In this document: positions 9,807-19,181 of the stretch, one piece after another
Layout: the number at the start of each line of letters is the position of its first letter
Numbering within the stretch: the first letter of the stretch is position 1
From: Thalassospira povalilytica
Lineage (GTDB): Bacteria; Pseudomonadota; Alphaproteobacteria; Rhodospirillales; Thalassospiraceae
Direction of reading: 5' to 3'
Assembly: GCF_002844235.1 (NCBI RefSeq)
Contig: NZ_PGTS01000002.1
Location: forward strand, 1 to 64,000
DNA: 64,000 nucleotides
Notes under the pieces: model-generated
What the model was told of the DNA's origin: nothing
What the model saw: the letters and a program-made list of their open reading frames with translations, nothing else
Database searches by the model: none
Program-made: the position numbers and the translations under genes

Positions 9807-11837
9807 TTACGGTTCGCCCGCGCCGGTTTCTTCACAGGGCAGCAACAGACAAAGCTCGATCCCCAAACGTCCCTGGTCACGCAATTTGATCGATCCGCCA
9901 TGGGCATCGACGATGCGTTGGGAAATATGAAGGCCAAGGGCACTGCGCATGGATTTGGCTTCCATGTTCTGACGAAACAGCGCATCGCCGATCAATCTGA
10001 TTTCGTCATCATTTAATTCCGGCCCGCTGCACGGAATGGCGATTTCAACCATCGCGCTGCTATGACGCACCACCTGGATGTGCAGTGGGCGACCATGGGC
10101 GAACCGGCGCGAAGTTTCGATCAGATTGGTAATCGCAAGCCCGATCAGGGTTTCATCAATAAAGGCCTCGAACCCGTCCGTATCGTGGCAGGTCACAAAG
10201 ATTTCCGCCCCTTCGCGGGTGGTGTTGGCAACGAAATCTTCCATGAACCGGTTAATCGCGACCAGTTCGCGCGCCAGCGACAATTCCTGATTATCAATGC
10301 CATCCTTGCTCAGGAAAATGTCAACCAGACGGGCAAGCTTGCGGGCCTGTAACTGGATCCGTTCCAGACGATCCATCACGTCACGCGTCCCGCCCTTAAG
10401 GCGCAGCATCAGCATTTCGGCCGACCGCTGAATAACGGCAAGCGGGGTGCGGAATTCATGGGACAGCATGGAAATCAGTTTGCGCTGTTCTTCGACAAGC
10501 GTCGTGGTTTCCGATGCCTGCCGCGAAATTGACAGGCGTTCGCTGTTCATATGAAACAGCCGCACCGCCATCAAAATGCCCATGCCGACAAGATGCAGCA
10601 CAAGGGTATATTGATGCAGCCCGATGCGCAGCGGTGTTGCATCAATCCAGCCGCTATGAACAAGCTGAAGCGTGATCCCCGCTGCGGTCGGAATGGCCAG
10701 AACAGCCAGATAGGCCCAGTTGAGCCAGGAATGGATATCCTCGATCAACCGTTTGACCAGAAACAGGCACATCATCGCCATGAACAGCGCATGACTGGGA
10801 ACGACATAAGTCCCGAACCACGTGTAATAGCGCCCGCCACCGGTCAGGGTAAAGGCCAGGACAAACAGGGCATAACAGCATGACAGCTTGAAAATCAGTG
10901 GATGGCGTTTTCGAATGTCGGTGATGTAAAGCCATAAAAACGCAATTGCCGCATGCGACAATATGTTGGTTTCACTCAACAGGAAATCATTCAGCCACGG
11001 AATTTCCGGGCTGATTTCGCTTAGGACCAGCCCGTTGACAATCGCAACCACGGCCCCGACCGTGACAATCCAGCAGCCATAAAGCGACACCACATAGTCG
11101 CGCGCAATCAGACCGAACGTGAAATAGGCAATGCCAAGTGTCACCACCAGCCCGAAAAACACATTGGTCGTCAAATTCCGATAGGTCAGGGACGTGATCA
11201 GGGCGTTGCTGGGCCAAAGCTTCAACTGCATCATATTGGTGCTGTTGCTTTGCACCCGGATATACATCTCATACTGGCCCGATATCAGCGGCGGCAGGGC
11301 CGCAATATGGGTGCCGCCCTTGTACGGGCGGGCACTTGCCGGAATATTGTCACCAAGATTTACCGTCCAGACAGGCTGATCGTCGCCCTTGGCGAACAAA
11401 AACACATCAATGAAATCCAGGTAGGTTGGCGCAAATTCAAAAAGCGCCTGATTGCTAACCGGCGCATCGATGGAAAGCGCCATCCGGTACCAGATGATAT
11501 CCTGCGTATAGCCAAATGACGGAATATGTTCGGATGGCGCGAAACTCTGATCGGGCAGGGCAAGGATCTCGCGCAATGAACGATGGCGCGATTTGTCGAC
11601 ATAGGACCGGATAAACGGTGTCAGGTCGATTGCTGTTTCAAGACGCCCCGAAAGAACCACCGCACCATTTTGGGATGCGGACCCGGTTTGCGCAAATGCG
11701 GATCCGGAACCGCCGATAAATCCGCCTCCGATCCCGAAGGGCAGGGCGCAAACAATCGCAAATATCACCGCACCAACCATCATCGCGATCTTGTGCAAAC
11801 GGTCCGACAGGTGACCTGGCATCATGGTTTTGCGCAT
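9807..11837 (-). CDS. 7TM-DISM sensor histidine kinase-like protein, degenerate ATP site
   Basis: The order is signal/TM segment, extracellular DISM sensor domain (about residues 60-190), seven TM helices (about 210-430), HisKA, then HATPase. The H-box S-M-L-S-H-E-F-R-T-P-L is intact, with His460. The ATP-binding domain is eroded. The N-box reads N-L-I-E-T-S-R-R, the G1 box reads C-S-G-P-E-L where the partner kinase has D-E-G-P-G-I, and the G2 box reads S-A-L-G-L-H. It may therefore be phosphorylated by its neighbour or act as a phosphatase or scaffold. The start is one base after the stop of the upstream kinase (TAA-C-ATG) with GAGAGG before it, so the two are co-translated. Confidence 0.85.
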   Translation of the reverse strand: MRKTMMPGHLSDRLHKIAMMVGAVIFAIVCALPFGIGGGFIGGSGSAFAQTGSASQNGAVVLSGRLETAIDLTPFIRSYVDKSRHRSLREILALPDQSFAPSEHIPSFGYTQDIIWYRMALSIDAPVSNQALFEFAPTYLDFIDVFLFAKGDDQPVWTVNLGDNIPASARPYKGGTHIAALPPLISGQYEMYIRVQSNSTNMMQLKLWPSNALITSLTYRNLTTNVFFGLVVTLGIAYFTFGLIARDYVVSLYGCWIVTVGAVVAIVNGLVLSEISPEIPWLNDFLLSETNILSHAAIAFLWLYITDIRKRHPLIFKLSCCYALFVLAFTLTGGGRYYTWFGTYVVPSHALFMAMMCLFLVKRLIEDIHSWLNWAYLAVLAIPTAAGITLQLVHSGWIDATPLRIGLHQYTLVLHLVGMGILMAVRLFHMNSERLSISRQASETTTLVEEQRKLISMLSHEFRTPLAVIQRSAEMLMLRLKGGTRDVMDRLERIQLQARKLARLVDIFLSKDGIDNQELSLARELVAINRFMEDFVANTTREGAEIFVTCHDTDGFEAFIDETLIGLAITNLIETSRRFAHGRPLHIQVVRHSSAMVEIAIPCSGPELNDDEIRLIGDALFRQNMEAKSMRSALGLHISQRIVDAHGGSIKLRDQGRLGIELCLLLPCEETGAGEP

Positions 11838-11838
11838 G

Positions 11839-13878
11839 TTACCGGTCCTCTCCGCGGGATTTGGGGCGAAACTTGCCGGGAACGCCAAGATATATTTCGT
11901 TGGTGCGCGCAATCGTTGCTTCGTGGTTATAGGGGATCTTTAGCAAAATGGTCGTGCCGCCGCGTTCACCGACACTGACCGATAATGTGCCCTCATGGGC
12001 TTCGACAATCTGGTTGGTGATATGAAGTCCCAGACCAACCCCCTGGGTGACCGAAGATTCCCGGCCACGATAAAACGCATTAAGAACATTGCTGAGATCT
12101 TCCGGGGGAATGCCCGGTCCTTCATCCAGAACCCGGATATAGACAAACCCGTTTGCCGCCCGGTTACACGCAATCCATACCGGTGATCCCGGTGCATATT
12201 TGCGGGCATTTTCAATCAGATTGACGATCGCCCGTTCCAGAAGAATGCGATCAACCTCGACAATTGCGAATTCCGAATTGATCAGATTGACGTTCTGTTC
12301 GGGGACTTCCCGGGTGCGCCGCGCGATCAGTTCGCTCAGGAAAAGGTCAATGGCGACCGGTTGGCGCGATGTCGTAAAGGTCGCGCTATCAAGTGTTTCC
12401 TTTGTCAGGAACGCATCGACCAGTCCCGATAACTGTCCGGCATTGCTGCGGATGGTGGCCAGTCGGGTGTGGACCGCTTCCTGTTCGTCACGAAGATGCA
12501 GGCCGAGAATTTCCGCCGACCGCTGAATGATGGCAAGCGGGGTGCGGAATTCATGCGACAGCATGGTAATAAAGGTGCGCTGTTCCCCGGCAAGCTGATT
12601 GGCGCGCTGGCTGTTCTGAAATGCATCCAGACGCCGGTTGGCAAGCGCATAGGTGCGATACCCCATGGCAAGGGCCACCATGACAAGATGCACCGTCGAA
12701 CTTGCCGAATAGATATTGCCGGTAAAGGCATTGATCGGCACAAGCCCCATCAACATCAACAGATGCACAATCACCGCAAGTGTCGGCACGCCAAGCGCCA
12801 CCAGAAGGAAACTCAACCGTGCCAGGCGCTTCTCGCGATAGCCGATCATCACAAAATAGACCAGCAACACAATCAGCAAAAAGATGTCGGGAACGAAGAA
12901 CAGTTTGGCAAAATAGATATAAAGATCGGATGTCGACGTCAGGAACCCGCACATTGCCACACCGGCAAAACACATCATCACCCGGTACAGAAACCGGTTG
13001 TGACGGTTAAGCTCGACAATCGATGCCCACATCGCAAGACTGGTTCCAAGCGCAAGTGCCGTCCCCGTACCGGTAACGAAATCACTGGCAAGCGGCCAAA
13101 GATCTTTGAAAATCAGTTGCGCATAACCCGACGTGCCAAGATTGATCAAAAACAGCGAAAGAATATAGCCCGCATACCAGTTGATCGCGCGGTCACGTGT
13201 CAGAACCCCGAAGGTCAGATAAACCCCGAACGCCACCAGCAAAATGCCAAGATAACTGCCCTTGAGATAACTTTCAGAACCGGCATCGGCGATGACAACG
13301 GATTCCGGTGATAGCGTCACTTCAAAAACATGCGAACTGTTGGTTCTGACCGCCATCACCAGCCAGTAATGGCCCGGGCCCAATATGGGCCATTGCGCAA
13401 TATGCTTTAACCCGGCAATCGCATCGGGCCCATTGGGGATGCGATCGCCAACGCGTCCCTCCCAGATGGTGCGACCGCTTTCTTCCGACAATACATACAT
13501 CTGGATTTCATTCAGATAGGTCGCGCCAACTTCAAGATAGGATAACGCCTTGCTGTCGCTGTCATCGGCTTCGACAAGGAATGATGCCCGATACCAGATT
13601 GTCCTGTCGGTATAGCCGGGCCCCGGTGTGCCAAACACCTTTTCGAATTCGGAATCGGGAAGATTGACGACATCGGATGGAATGATGATCGACCGGTCGG
13701 TAACCATCCGTTCAAGAAACCGGTTCAGATTGACGGTGTTTTTCGGGCCATTGCCATCAAGAACAAAATGCTGGCGCAGTTCATGGGCATGGGATGGCGC
13801 TGTCCGGGAAACAAGCACACCGCAACCGATTGCCACGATCATCGCAAGCAATGCCAGATTTGTGCGGAAAACCCCCAA
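11839..13878 (-). CDS. 7TM-DISM sensor histidine kinase
   Basis: This membrane sensor kinase has the same architecture as the protein downstream of it: signal peptide ending near S-H-A-H, extracellular DISM domain, seven TM helices, HisKA and HATPase. Its catalytic motifs are complete. The H-box M-L-S-H-E-F-R-T-P-L has His442, the N-box is N-L-I-E-N-A-R-K-Y-A, G1 is D-E-G-P-G-I and G2 is G-V-G-L-G-L-H. DISM domains are thought to bind carbohydrate-like or small ligands; the ligand here is unknown. The start is a TTG preceded by GGGGGA. The pair of kinases probably signals to the OmpR-type regulator that converges on them. Confidence 0.9.
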   Translation of the reverse strand: MGVFRTNLALLAMIVAIGCGVLVSRTAPSHAHELRQHFVLDGNGPKNTVNLNRFLERMVTDRSIIIPSDVVNLPDSEFEKVFGTPGPGYTDRTIWYRASFLVEADDSDSKALSYLEVGATYLNEIQMYVLSEESGRTIWEGRVGDRIPNGPDAIAGLKHIAQWPILGPGHYWLVMAVRTNSSHVFEVTLSPESVVIADAGSESYLKGSYLGILLVAFGVYLTFGVLTRDRAINWYAGYILSLFLINLGTSGYAQLIFKDLWPLASDFVTGTGTALALGTSLAMWASIVELNRHNRFLYRVMMCFAGVAMCGFLTSTSDLYIYFAKLFFVPDIFLLIVLLVYFVMIGYREKRLARLSFLLVALGVPTLAVIVHLLMLMGLVPINAFTGNIYSASSTVHLVMVALAMGYRTYALANRRLDAFQNSQRANQLAGEQRTFITMLSHEFRTPLAIIQRSAEILGLHLRDEQEAVHTRLATIRSNAGQLSGLVDAFLTKETLDSATFTTSRQPVAIDLFLSELIARRTREVPEQNVNLINSEFAIVEVDRILLERAIVNLIENARKYAPGSPVWIACNRAANGFVYIRVLDEGPGIPPEDLSNVLNAFYRGRESSVTQGVGLGLHITNQIVEAHEGTLSVSVGERGGTTILLKIPYNHEATIARTNEIYLGVPGKFRPKSRGEDR

Positions 13879-14123
13879 AATTCCCCCGGTTTCAAGCCTT
13901 TAAAACATGTCGCTTTGTGATAGCCGGTTTTTGCCGTCAGGTCATTGCTTTTATCGGCCGACAAAGTACCGGGCGCGTTAACGGATTGGTGGGTGAGTTG
14001 GGCTAAAATGCGCGCTTGCCGAACACATTGAACAGTAGCATTGAAACGTCACTTTGATATAACCGGCAATCAGAATTCATAGGACGGGCATGACCGCCCG
14101 TTGAAGAAACAGAGAAAAGAAGC

Positions 14124-15473
14124 ATGAGCCGCAAATATTTTGGTACCGATGGAATTCGTGGAACGGCCAATACGGCCCCGATGACTGCCGAAGTGGCACT
14201 TAAGGTCGGGATGGCAGCAGGCCATTATTTCACGCGCGGCAACCATCGCCACAAGGTCGTCATTGGTAAGGATACCCGCCTGTCGGGCTATATGCTTGAA
14301 CCTGCACTTGTAGCCGGTTTTACATCGATGGGGATGGATGTGATGCTGGTCGGGCCGATGCCGACGCCTGCGGTCGCCATGCTGACCAAATCCATGCGTG
14401 CCGATATCGGCGTCATGATCTCTGCTTCGCACAACCCGTTCCAGGATAACGGCATCAAGCTGTTCGGGCCGGATGGTTTCAAGCTGTCCGACGAGGTCGA
14501 ACTCGAACTCGAACAACTGATGGAAAGCGACCTTTCAAGCAAACTGGTACCGGCCAATGCCCTTGGTCGTGCCAAGCGTATTGATGATGCGCCGGGCCGC
14601 TATATCGAGGCGGTCAAATCTTCCTTGCCCGGTTCGGTGACGCTCGAAGGTTTGCGTATCGTCCTTGATTGCGCCCATGGTGCGGGTTATTCCGTCGCCC
14701 CCAAGGTTCTGCGCGAACTCGGCGCTGATGTGATTGAAATCGGCACCAGCCCGAATGGCCTGAACATCAATGACAAATGCGGTTCGACCTATACCAAAAC
14801 CATGTGCGACCGGGTTCTGGCGGAAAAGGCGGATGTCGGAATTGCGCTGGATGGTGATGCCGACCGTGTTCAGATGTGTGACGAAAAAGGCCAGCTGATT
14901 GACGGGGACCAGTTGATGGGCCTTGTCACCACCCATTGGAAACGCACCGGACAGTTGCGCGGCAATGCGCTGGTGGCGACCGTGATGTCCAACCTTGGTC
15001 TTGAACGCTATCTGGAACGCAATGACGTGCGTTTGATCCGCACCAAGGTCGGCGACCGCTATGTGGTTGAACAGATGCGCGCGCTTGATTGCAATGTCGG
15101 CGGCGAACAGTCCGGCCATATCGTGCTGTCTGATTTTGCATCGACCGGTGATGGCCTGCTTGCCGCCCTTCAGGTGCTTGCCGTTCTTGCCAGCCGCGAA
15201 GGCCGCGTTTCGGAAATGAGCCGCGTGTTCGAACCGCTGCCCCAGATCCTTAAAAATGTGCGCTATTCGGCCGGTTCCGATCCGCTGTCTGACAGCAGCG
15301 TGATCGAAGCCATTTCTTCGGCCGAAAAGGCCTTCAATGGCGATGGCCGTGTTCTTATCCGCAAATCGGGGACCGAACCGCTGATCCGTGTCATGGCCGA
15401 AGGCGACGACGCCGCCAAGGTCGAAAAAATCGTCGACGGGATTGTGGCCCAGATCACCGCCGTTGCCGGTTAA
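14124..15473 (+). CDS. glmM: Phosphoglucosamine mutase GlmM
   Basis: GlmM converts glucosamine-6-phosphate to glucosamine-1-phosphate for UDP-GlcNAc, the precursor of peptidoglycan and lipid A. The active-site loop S-A-S-H-N-P has its phosphorylated Ser at residue 102, the position known from E. coli. The metal loop D-G-D-A-D-R and the sugar loop G-G-E-Q-S-G-H are present. The C-terminal phosphate loop [10 protein letters not shown] is also there. The length of 449 aa is normal. It reads away from the kinase operon, and thiD follows 66 bases later. Confidence 0.97.
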   Translation: MSRKYFGTDGIRGTANTAPMTAEVALKVGMAAGHYFTRGNHRHKVVIGKDTRLSGYMLEPALVAGFTSMGMDVMLVGPMPTPAVAMLTKSMRADIGVMISASHNPFQDNGIKLFGPDGFKLSDEVELELEQLMESDLSSKLVPANALGRAKRIDDAPGRYIEAVKSSLPGSVTLEGLRIVLDCAHGAGYSVAPKVLRELGADVIEIGTSPNGLNINDKCGSTYTKTMCDRVLAEKADVGIALDGDADRVQMCDEKGQLIDGDQLMGLVTTHWKRTGQLRGNALVATVMSNLGLERYLERNDVRLIRTKVGDRYVVEQMRALDCNVGGEQSGHIVLSDFASTGDGLLAALQVLAVLASREGRVSEMSRVFEPLPQILKNVRYSAGSDPLSDSSVIEAISSAEKAFNGDGRVLIRKSGTEPLIRVMAEGDDAAKVEKIVDGIVAQITAVAG

Positions 15474-15539
15474 GCCGTGACCGGTTGCCGGTTTGGCGTT
15501 AAACAGAACATCGTTTTGCACGGATAAAGGAAGTCGATC

Positions 15540-16337
15540 ATGAAAGGTCGCGTCTTGATTATTGCCGGGTCCGATTGCTCGGGCGGGGCTGGTATTCAGG
15601 CTGATATCAAGTCGGTCACAGCACTTGGCGGCTATGCTGCGACGGCCATTACCGCGCTTACGGTGCAAAATACGACCGGAGTCTTCGACGTTCTGGGCAT
15701 CGCACCGGAAATGATCGTCCATCAGGCAACGGTAACGATTGATGATATCGGTGCCGATGCAATCAAGACCGGGATGCTGCATTCTGTGCCGGTGATCAAT
15801 GCGGTGGCGGAATTCATCAAGGAAAAAGCAGACGGGATTCCTGTGGTTGTTGATCCGGTGATGGTTTCACAAAGCGGTTCAAAACTGCTCGAAGATGACG
15901 CGGTTTCGGCATTGATCGAACAAATGATCCCGCTTGCAACGGTTCTGACACCAAATATTCCCGAAGCAGAAGTACTGTCAGGCATGAAAATCGCCGACGA
16001 AGGTGATATGATTGCTGCGGCGCACAAAATTGGCGATCTGGGCGCGCAGGCTGTCCTGATCAAAGGTGGTCACGCCGAAGGGGATAAAATCGTCGATATC
16101 TTGTGGCGCCGGGACGGTGATGTCGAAGGCTTCGAAGGTTCTCGCATTCCGTCTGAAAATAATCATGGTACGGGCTGCTCGCTTGCAAGTTCGATTGCAA
16201 CCGGGCTGGCACAGGGCATGGGATTGAGTGATTCTGTTGCTCGCGCACGGGCTTATGTCCGTGAAGCCATCCGAACCGCACCAAATTACGGCAAAGGAAA
16301 CGGTCCGCTAAACCATGCGCACCCTGTGACCGGATAG
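15540..16337 (+). CDS. thiD: Hydroxymethylpyrimidine/phosphomethylpyrimidine kinase ThiD
   Basis: ThiD phosphorylates HMP and then HMP-phosphate in thiamine synthesis. It is a ribokinase-fold enzyme: I-A-G-S-D-C-S-G-G-A-G-I-Q-A-D-I-K near the N-terminus binds the pyrimidine. V-V-D-P-V-M, L-I-K-G-G-H and the anion-hole G-T-G-C-S-L-A-S near the C-terminus form the ATP site. The length of 265 aa is typical. A GGAAG ribosome site precedes the start. No TPP riboswitch is visible in the 66 bases upstream. Confidence 0.95.
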   Translation: MKGRVLIIAGSDCSGGAGIQADIKSVTALGGYAATAITALTVQNTTGVFDVLGIAPEMIVHQATVTIDDIGADAIKTGMLHSVPVINAVAEFIKEKADGIPVVVDPVMVSQSGSKLLEDDAVSALIEQMIPLATVLTPNIPEAEVLSGMKIADEGDMIAAAHKIGDLGAQAVLIKGGHAEGDKIVDILWRRDGDVEGFEGSRIPSENNHGTGCSLASSIATGLAQGMGLSDSVARARAYVREAIRTAPNYGKGNGPLNHAHPVTG

Positions 16338-16386
16338 ACATTTCTGTCAAACGTCGCCGGGTGCCAAAAATTGGGACACTTGCGGT

Positions 16387-16935
16387 ATGCCGGGAACTTC
16401 GTTTTTTCATCAGGCGCGAAACAATGCCTGGTCCAATCATCGTCTGTTTGGTGTGTGTCAAAAGCTCACATCGCGTGAACTCAACGCCAAACGGACACGT
16501 TTCACCCCTTCGATCCTCGAAGCCCTGAACCAGACCCTTACGGTCGACAGCTATTATCTTGATGCCTTGCTGGATGGCGGGCACGGGCAGGGGGACCTAT
16601 ATTCGGGCCGTATGACACCCTTTTCCGACATCGCCGGTCTGGCGGCGGCCCAACGCGATGCCGACCATAAACTGATGGCATTTTGTGATCAGCTCGGGGA
16701 AAAGGATGCGATGCGTGATGTTGAACTTGAACGTCGCAACAATGTGGTCACACATGAAACTGTTGCCGATATCCTGTCACATCTGTTTGTCTATCAAACC
16801 CATCAACGCGGGCAGGTTCACATCCTGCTTGCAACCACCACACAGTCGCCACCACCGATGGATGACTACCATCTTGAATATGATGCCCCGTTTCCGGCAA
16901 TCGATTTCACATTGCTTCGCGGCAAAGGGGCCTGA
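16387..16935 (+). CDS. DinB-family protein
   Basis: The protein resembles the DinB/YfiT four-helix metal-binding superfamily. Evidence is the N-terminal H-Q-A-R-N-N-A-W-S-N segment (a helix often given as NxWAN) and the C-terminal H-L-F-V-Y-Q-T-H-Q-R-G-Q-V-H, which carries the conserved H-x-x-H-R-G-Q type metal ligands. Members are often thiol transferases or have no known activity. The 182-aa length fits. Nothing in the context (thiD before, a small secreted protein after) identifies a substrate. Confidence 0.8.
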   Translation: MPGTSFFHQARNNAWSNHRLFGVCQKLTSRELNAKRTRFTPSILEALNQTLTVDSYYLDALLDGGHGQGDLYSGRMTPFSDIAGLAAAQRDADHKLMAFCDQLGEKDAMRDVELERRNNVVTHETVADILSHLFVYQTHQRGQVHILLATTTQSPPPMDDYHLEYDAPFPAIDFTLLRGKGA

Positions 16936-16944
16936 AGGAAGAAG

Positions 16945-17304
16945 ATGAATAAACGAATGCTACGTCGTGCGGTTCTTGCACTGGCGATTGCCGGTCTTGC
17001 TGTCGCAAGTTTTGGCAATCCCGAACGCCATATCGCCGACCTGTTCTGGTCTGATGATGCCGCACCTTGGGAAAATGTCACCGCGGTCTATACCCCCGAT
17101 CGGGCCGAACCGCGTAAAATCCAGATTACCGAGGCCGTCTTTGCCGATGTTGCCGCCTGCCGGGATCACGTGATGGAACTGGCCGCCGAAAAAGGCGACC
17201 CTGATCTTCAGAAAGGAAGCTTTGAATGCGCTGTCGGATTTTATCCCGATAAAAGTGCCGCGGACGGCACTGTTTCGGGGGACTATCGCCTGATCATCCG
17301 CTAG
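16945..17304 (+). CDS. Small secreted or membrane-anchored hypothetical protein
   Basis: I do not recognise this 119-aa protein. It has a basic N-terminus and a hydrophobic stretch at about residues 8-22 (V-L-A-L-A-I-A-G-L-A-V-A), so it is a signal peptide or membrane anchor. The rest is acidic and soluble and has two Cys residues that could form a disulfide in the periplasm. The start lies 9 bases after the DinB-like gene with a GGAAG site, so the two are probably one transcript. Confidence 0.65.
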   Translation: MNKRMLRRAVLALAIAGLAVASFGNPERHIADLFWSDDAAPWENVTAVYTPDRAEPRKIQITEAVFADVAACRDHVMELAAEKGDPDLQKGSFECAVGFYPDKSAADGTVSGDYRLIIR

Positions 17305-17352
17305 TGCAAGTTCCGTTTGGATTGAAATGGAACCTGCTCAAGGGCGCGCGCC

Positions 17353-18228
17353 TTACAGCACATACCAAAGAAGGGCCGGCAGGGCGATGGCGGCAAGGAA
17401 GCTTGAACTGATGACCACGCCCGCGACTTCTTCGGGTTCGCGGTTGTAAAGCTGCGCAAACAGATAACAGAAAACAGCAACCGGCATCGAGCATTGCAAA
17501 ATCACCACACCGCGCTCGATCCCGGTCAAACCCATAACTTCCGAAAGACCGACACCAACCCCGAACCCCATGCCAAGGCGCAACAGGCTAAGCGCTGTGC
17601 TGCGTGCAAGGCTGACCGGGCGCAGCTTGGCAAGCGATACGCCAAGGGTAAACAGCATCAATGGGATGGTCAGCTGCCCGATCAGGTTGGTGGTATTGTA
17701 AAGCCAGGCCGGAACGTCGGTATCGGTAGCAAGAAAGATGGTGGCGATCAGGGTTGCCGGAATGATCGGCATCTTTGCCAGCGATTTCAGTGAAAAGCTG
17801 CCGGAAACAAAGGCGACCCCGATGGTCAGCTGAAGCACCACATAGGTGGCAAAAAACGCCACCGAAAGCGCCAGTCCCTCCTTGCCATAGGCCAGCATGC
17901 AAAGCGGCAAGCCGACATTGCCGACATTCGGCCAGGTCAGCGACTGCAAATATGTCCGCGGCGACAGCTTGAAAACCTTCAGGATCGGCCACCCGATCAG
18001 GGCAAAAAGAATATTGGCCGCAAGTGCTGCCGTCCCCATCAGGATCAGCGTATCCCCACCCAGTTCGACCGTTGCGAGGGCGGCAAATGTCAAACACGGT
18101 GTCGCAAAATAGGTGACGATGGATGTCACAAGATTGGTGTCAAAATGCTTGCCTGCACGGGCCCAGAAATAGCCAAGTCCAGCGGTGATAAAGACGGGCG
18201 CCAGAATGGCTAGGATATCGGCAAACAT
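17353..18228 (-). CDS. AEC-family (auxin efflux carrier-like) transporter
   Basis: This is an inner-membrane secondary carrier of the AEC family, whose bacterial members move malonate, malate or other organic acids. About ten hydrophobic helices in two groups are visible. They include T-Y-F-A-T-P-C-L-T-F in the first half and the Q-C-S-M-P-V-A-V-F motif in the second half, the family's usual substrate region. The length of 291 aa is a little shorter than the usual 310-320. Substrate cannot be read from sequence, and there is no linked pathway. Confidence 0.88.
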   Translation of the reverse strand: MFADILAILAPVFITAGLGYFWARAGKHFDTNLVTSIVTYFATPCLTFAALATVELGGDTLILMGTAALAANILFALIGWPILKVFKLSPRTYLQSLTWPNVGNVGLPLCMLAYGKEGLALSVAFFATYVVLQLTIGVAFVSGSFSLKSLAKMPIIPATLIATIFLATDTDVPAWLYNTTNLIGQLTIPLMLFTLGVSLAKLRPVSLARSTALSLLRLGMGFGVGVGLSEVMGLTGIERGVVILQCSMPVAVFCYLFAQLYNREPEEVAGVVISSSFLAAIALPALLWYVL

Positions 18229-18478
18229 TGGATACGCATTCCTGATCAGGTTCTTTTAACCAGAACCTGTCATGGCAGACGGCCTTCCTGCAAGTGAATA
18301 ATGGTAATACCACTTTGTTTTTCGCGCTGCGGAATGCGGGGTGGCTTTTCCCGGCGATCTTGCCATATTGGCTTGGGGCTGAACCTGATTGACTGTTTAA
18401 AATGGGCTCAGGCCCCAAGCTTGCAGTATTGTTACTTGCGGTATTGTTGCCCCAGATTGATTGCGTAAAAGGTTCCTG

Positions 18479-19120
18479 ATGCAAAACCCTTCCGATGATC
18501 CTGTCAAACGTCACCTGATTGATCCGGCGCCGCGGTTTCGTGACCGCCGCAATCTGCTGCCGGCGGTGTTTCTGGATCGGGACGGCGTGATCAATGAAGA
18601 AGTCCACTATCTGTCACGCATCGAAGATTTGTGCCTGATTGATGGTGTGGCTGACGCCATTCGCAAACTGAACAATGCCGGCATTCCGGTGATCGTTGTG
18701 ACCAACCAGTCCGCCGTTGCGCGCGGCTATATTACCGAAGACCAGCTTTTTGATATTCACAAGGCGATGGTTGCGATGCTTGCCGAACAACATGCATCCC
18801 TTCAGGGGATTTTCTATTCCCCCTATCACGAAAAGGGCGAAGGCGATTACCGTCGCGAAACGACCTGTCGCAAACCCGAACCGGGCATGTTGCTGGCCGC
18901 GGCCGATGAATTTGCGATTTCACTGCCTCACAGCGTGCTGGTGGGCGATCGCATCAATGATATCCGCGCCGGTCATGCCGCGGGGGCACGTGCCATCATG
19001 GTGCGAACCGGGCACGGGGCCAAGGAAACCAAACAACCGGAATCATCAGAAGCCGACTTCATCGCCGATGATCTGGCGGCTGCTGTTGATGAAATTCTGC
19101 GCTCGATGATCGTCCGTTAG
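18479..19120 (+). CDS. gmhB: HAD-family D,D-heptose 1,7-bisphosphate phosphatase-like protein
   Basis: The nucleophile motif V-F-L-D-R-D-G-V-I-N-E-E, motif II T-N-Q-S-A-V-A-R-G and motif III/IV G-D-R-I-N-D-I match the GmhB / histidinol-phosphatase branch of HAD enzymes. GmhB removes the 7-phosphate of heptose bisphosphate for LPS core. The usual zinc loop, C-x-H followed by C-x-C-R-K-P, is altered here. The first two ligands read S-x-Y and the second pair reads T-x-C. Function could therefore differ, for example another sugar phosphate. The ATG at 18479 follows AAAAGG; a TTG at 18461 is less likely. The gene is alone, with no heptose genes beside it. Confidence 0.78.
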   Translation: MQNPSDDPVKRHLIDPAPRFRDRRNLLPAVFLDRDGVINEEVHYLSRIEDLCLIDGVADAIRKLNNAGIPVIVVTNQSAVARGYITEDQLFDIHKAMVAMLAEQHASLQGIFYSPYHEKGEGDYRRETTCRKPEPGMLLAAADEFAISLPHSVLVGDRINDIRAGHAAGARAIMVRTGHGAKETKQPESSEADFIADDLAAAVDEILRSMIVR

Positions 19121-19181
19121 GCCGCGTGCGCCGTCTGAGTATCGGCAGGCGTGCGCATTGTGCGATTGCCGATCCGGCCTG

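Noticed and set aside
15474..15539. TPP riboswitch upstream of thiD
   Set aside because: The 66-base gap is too short and lacks the conserved thi-box sequence.
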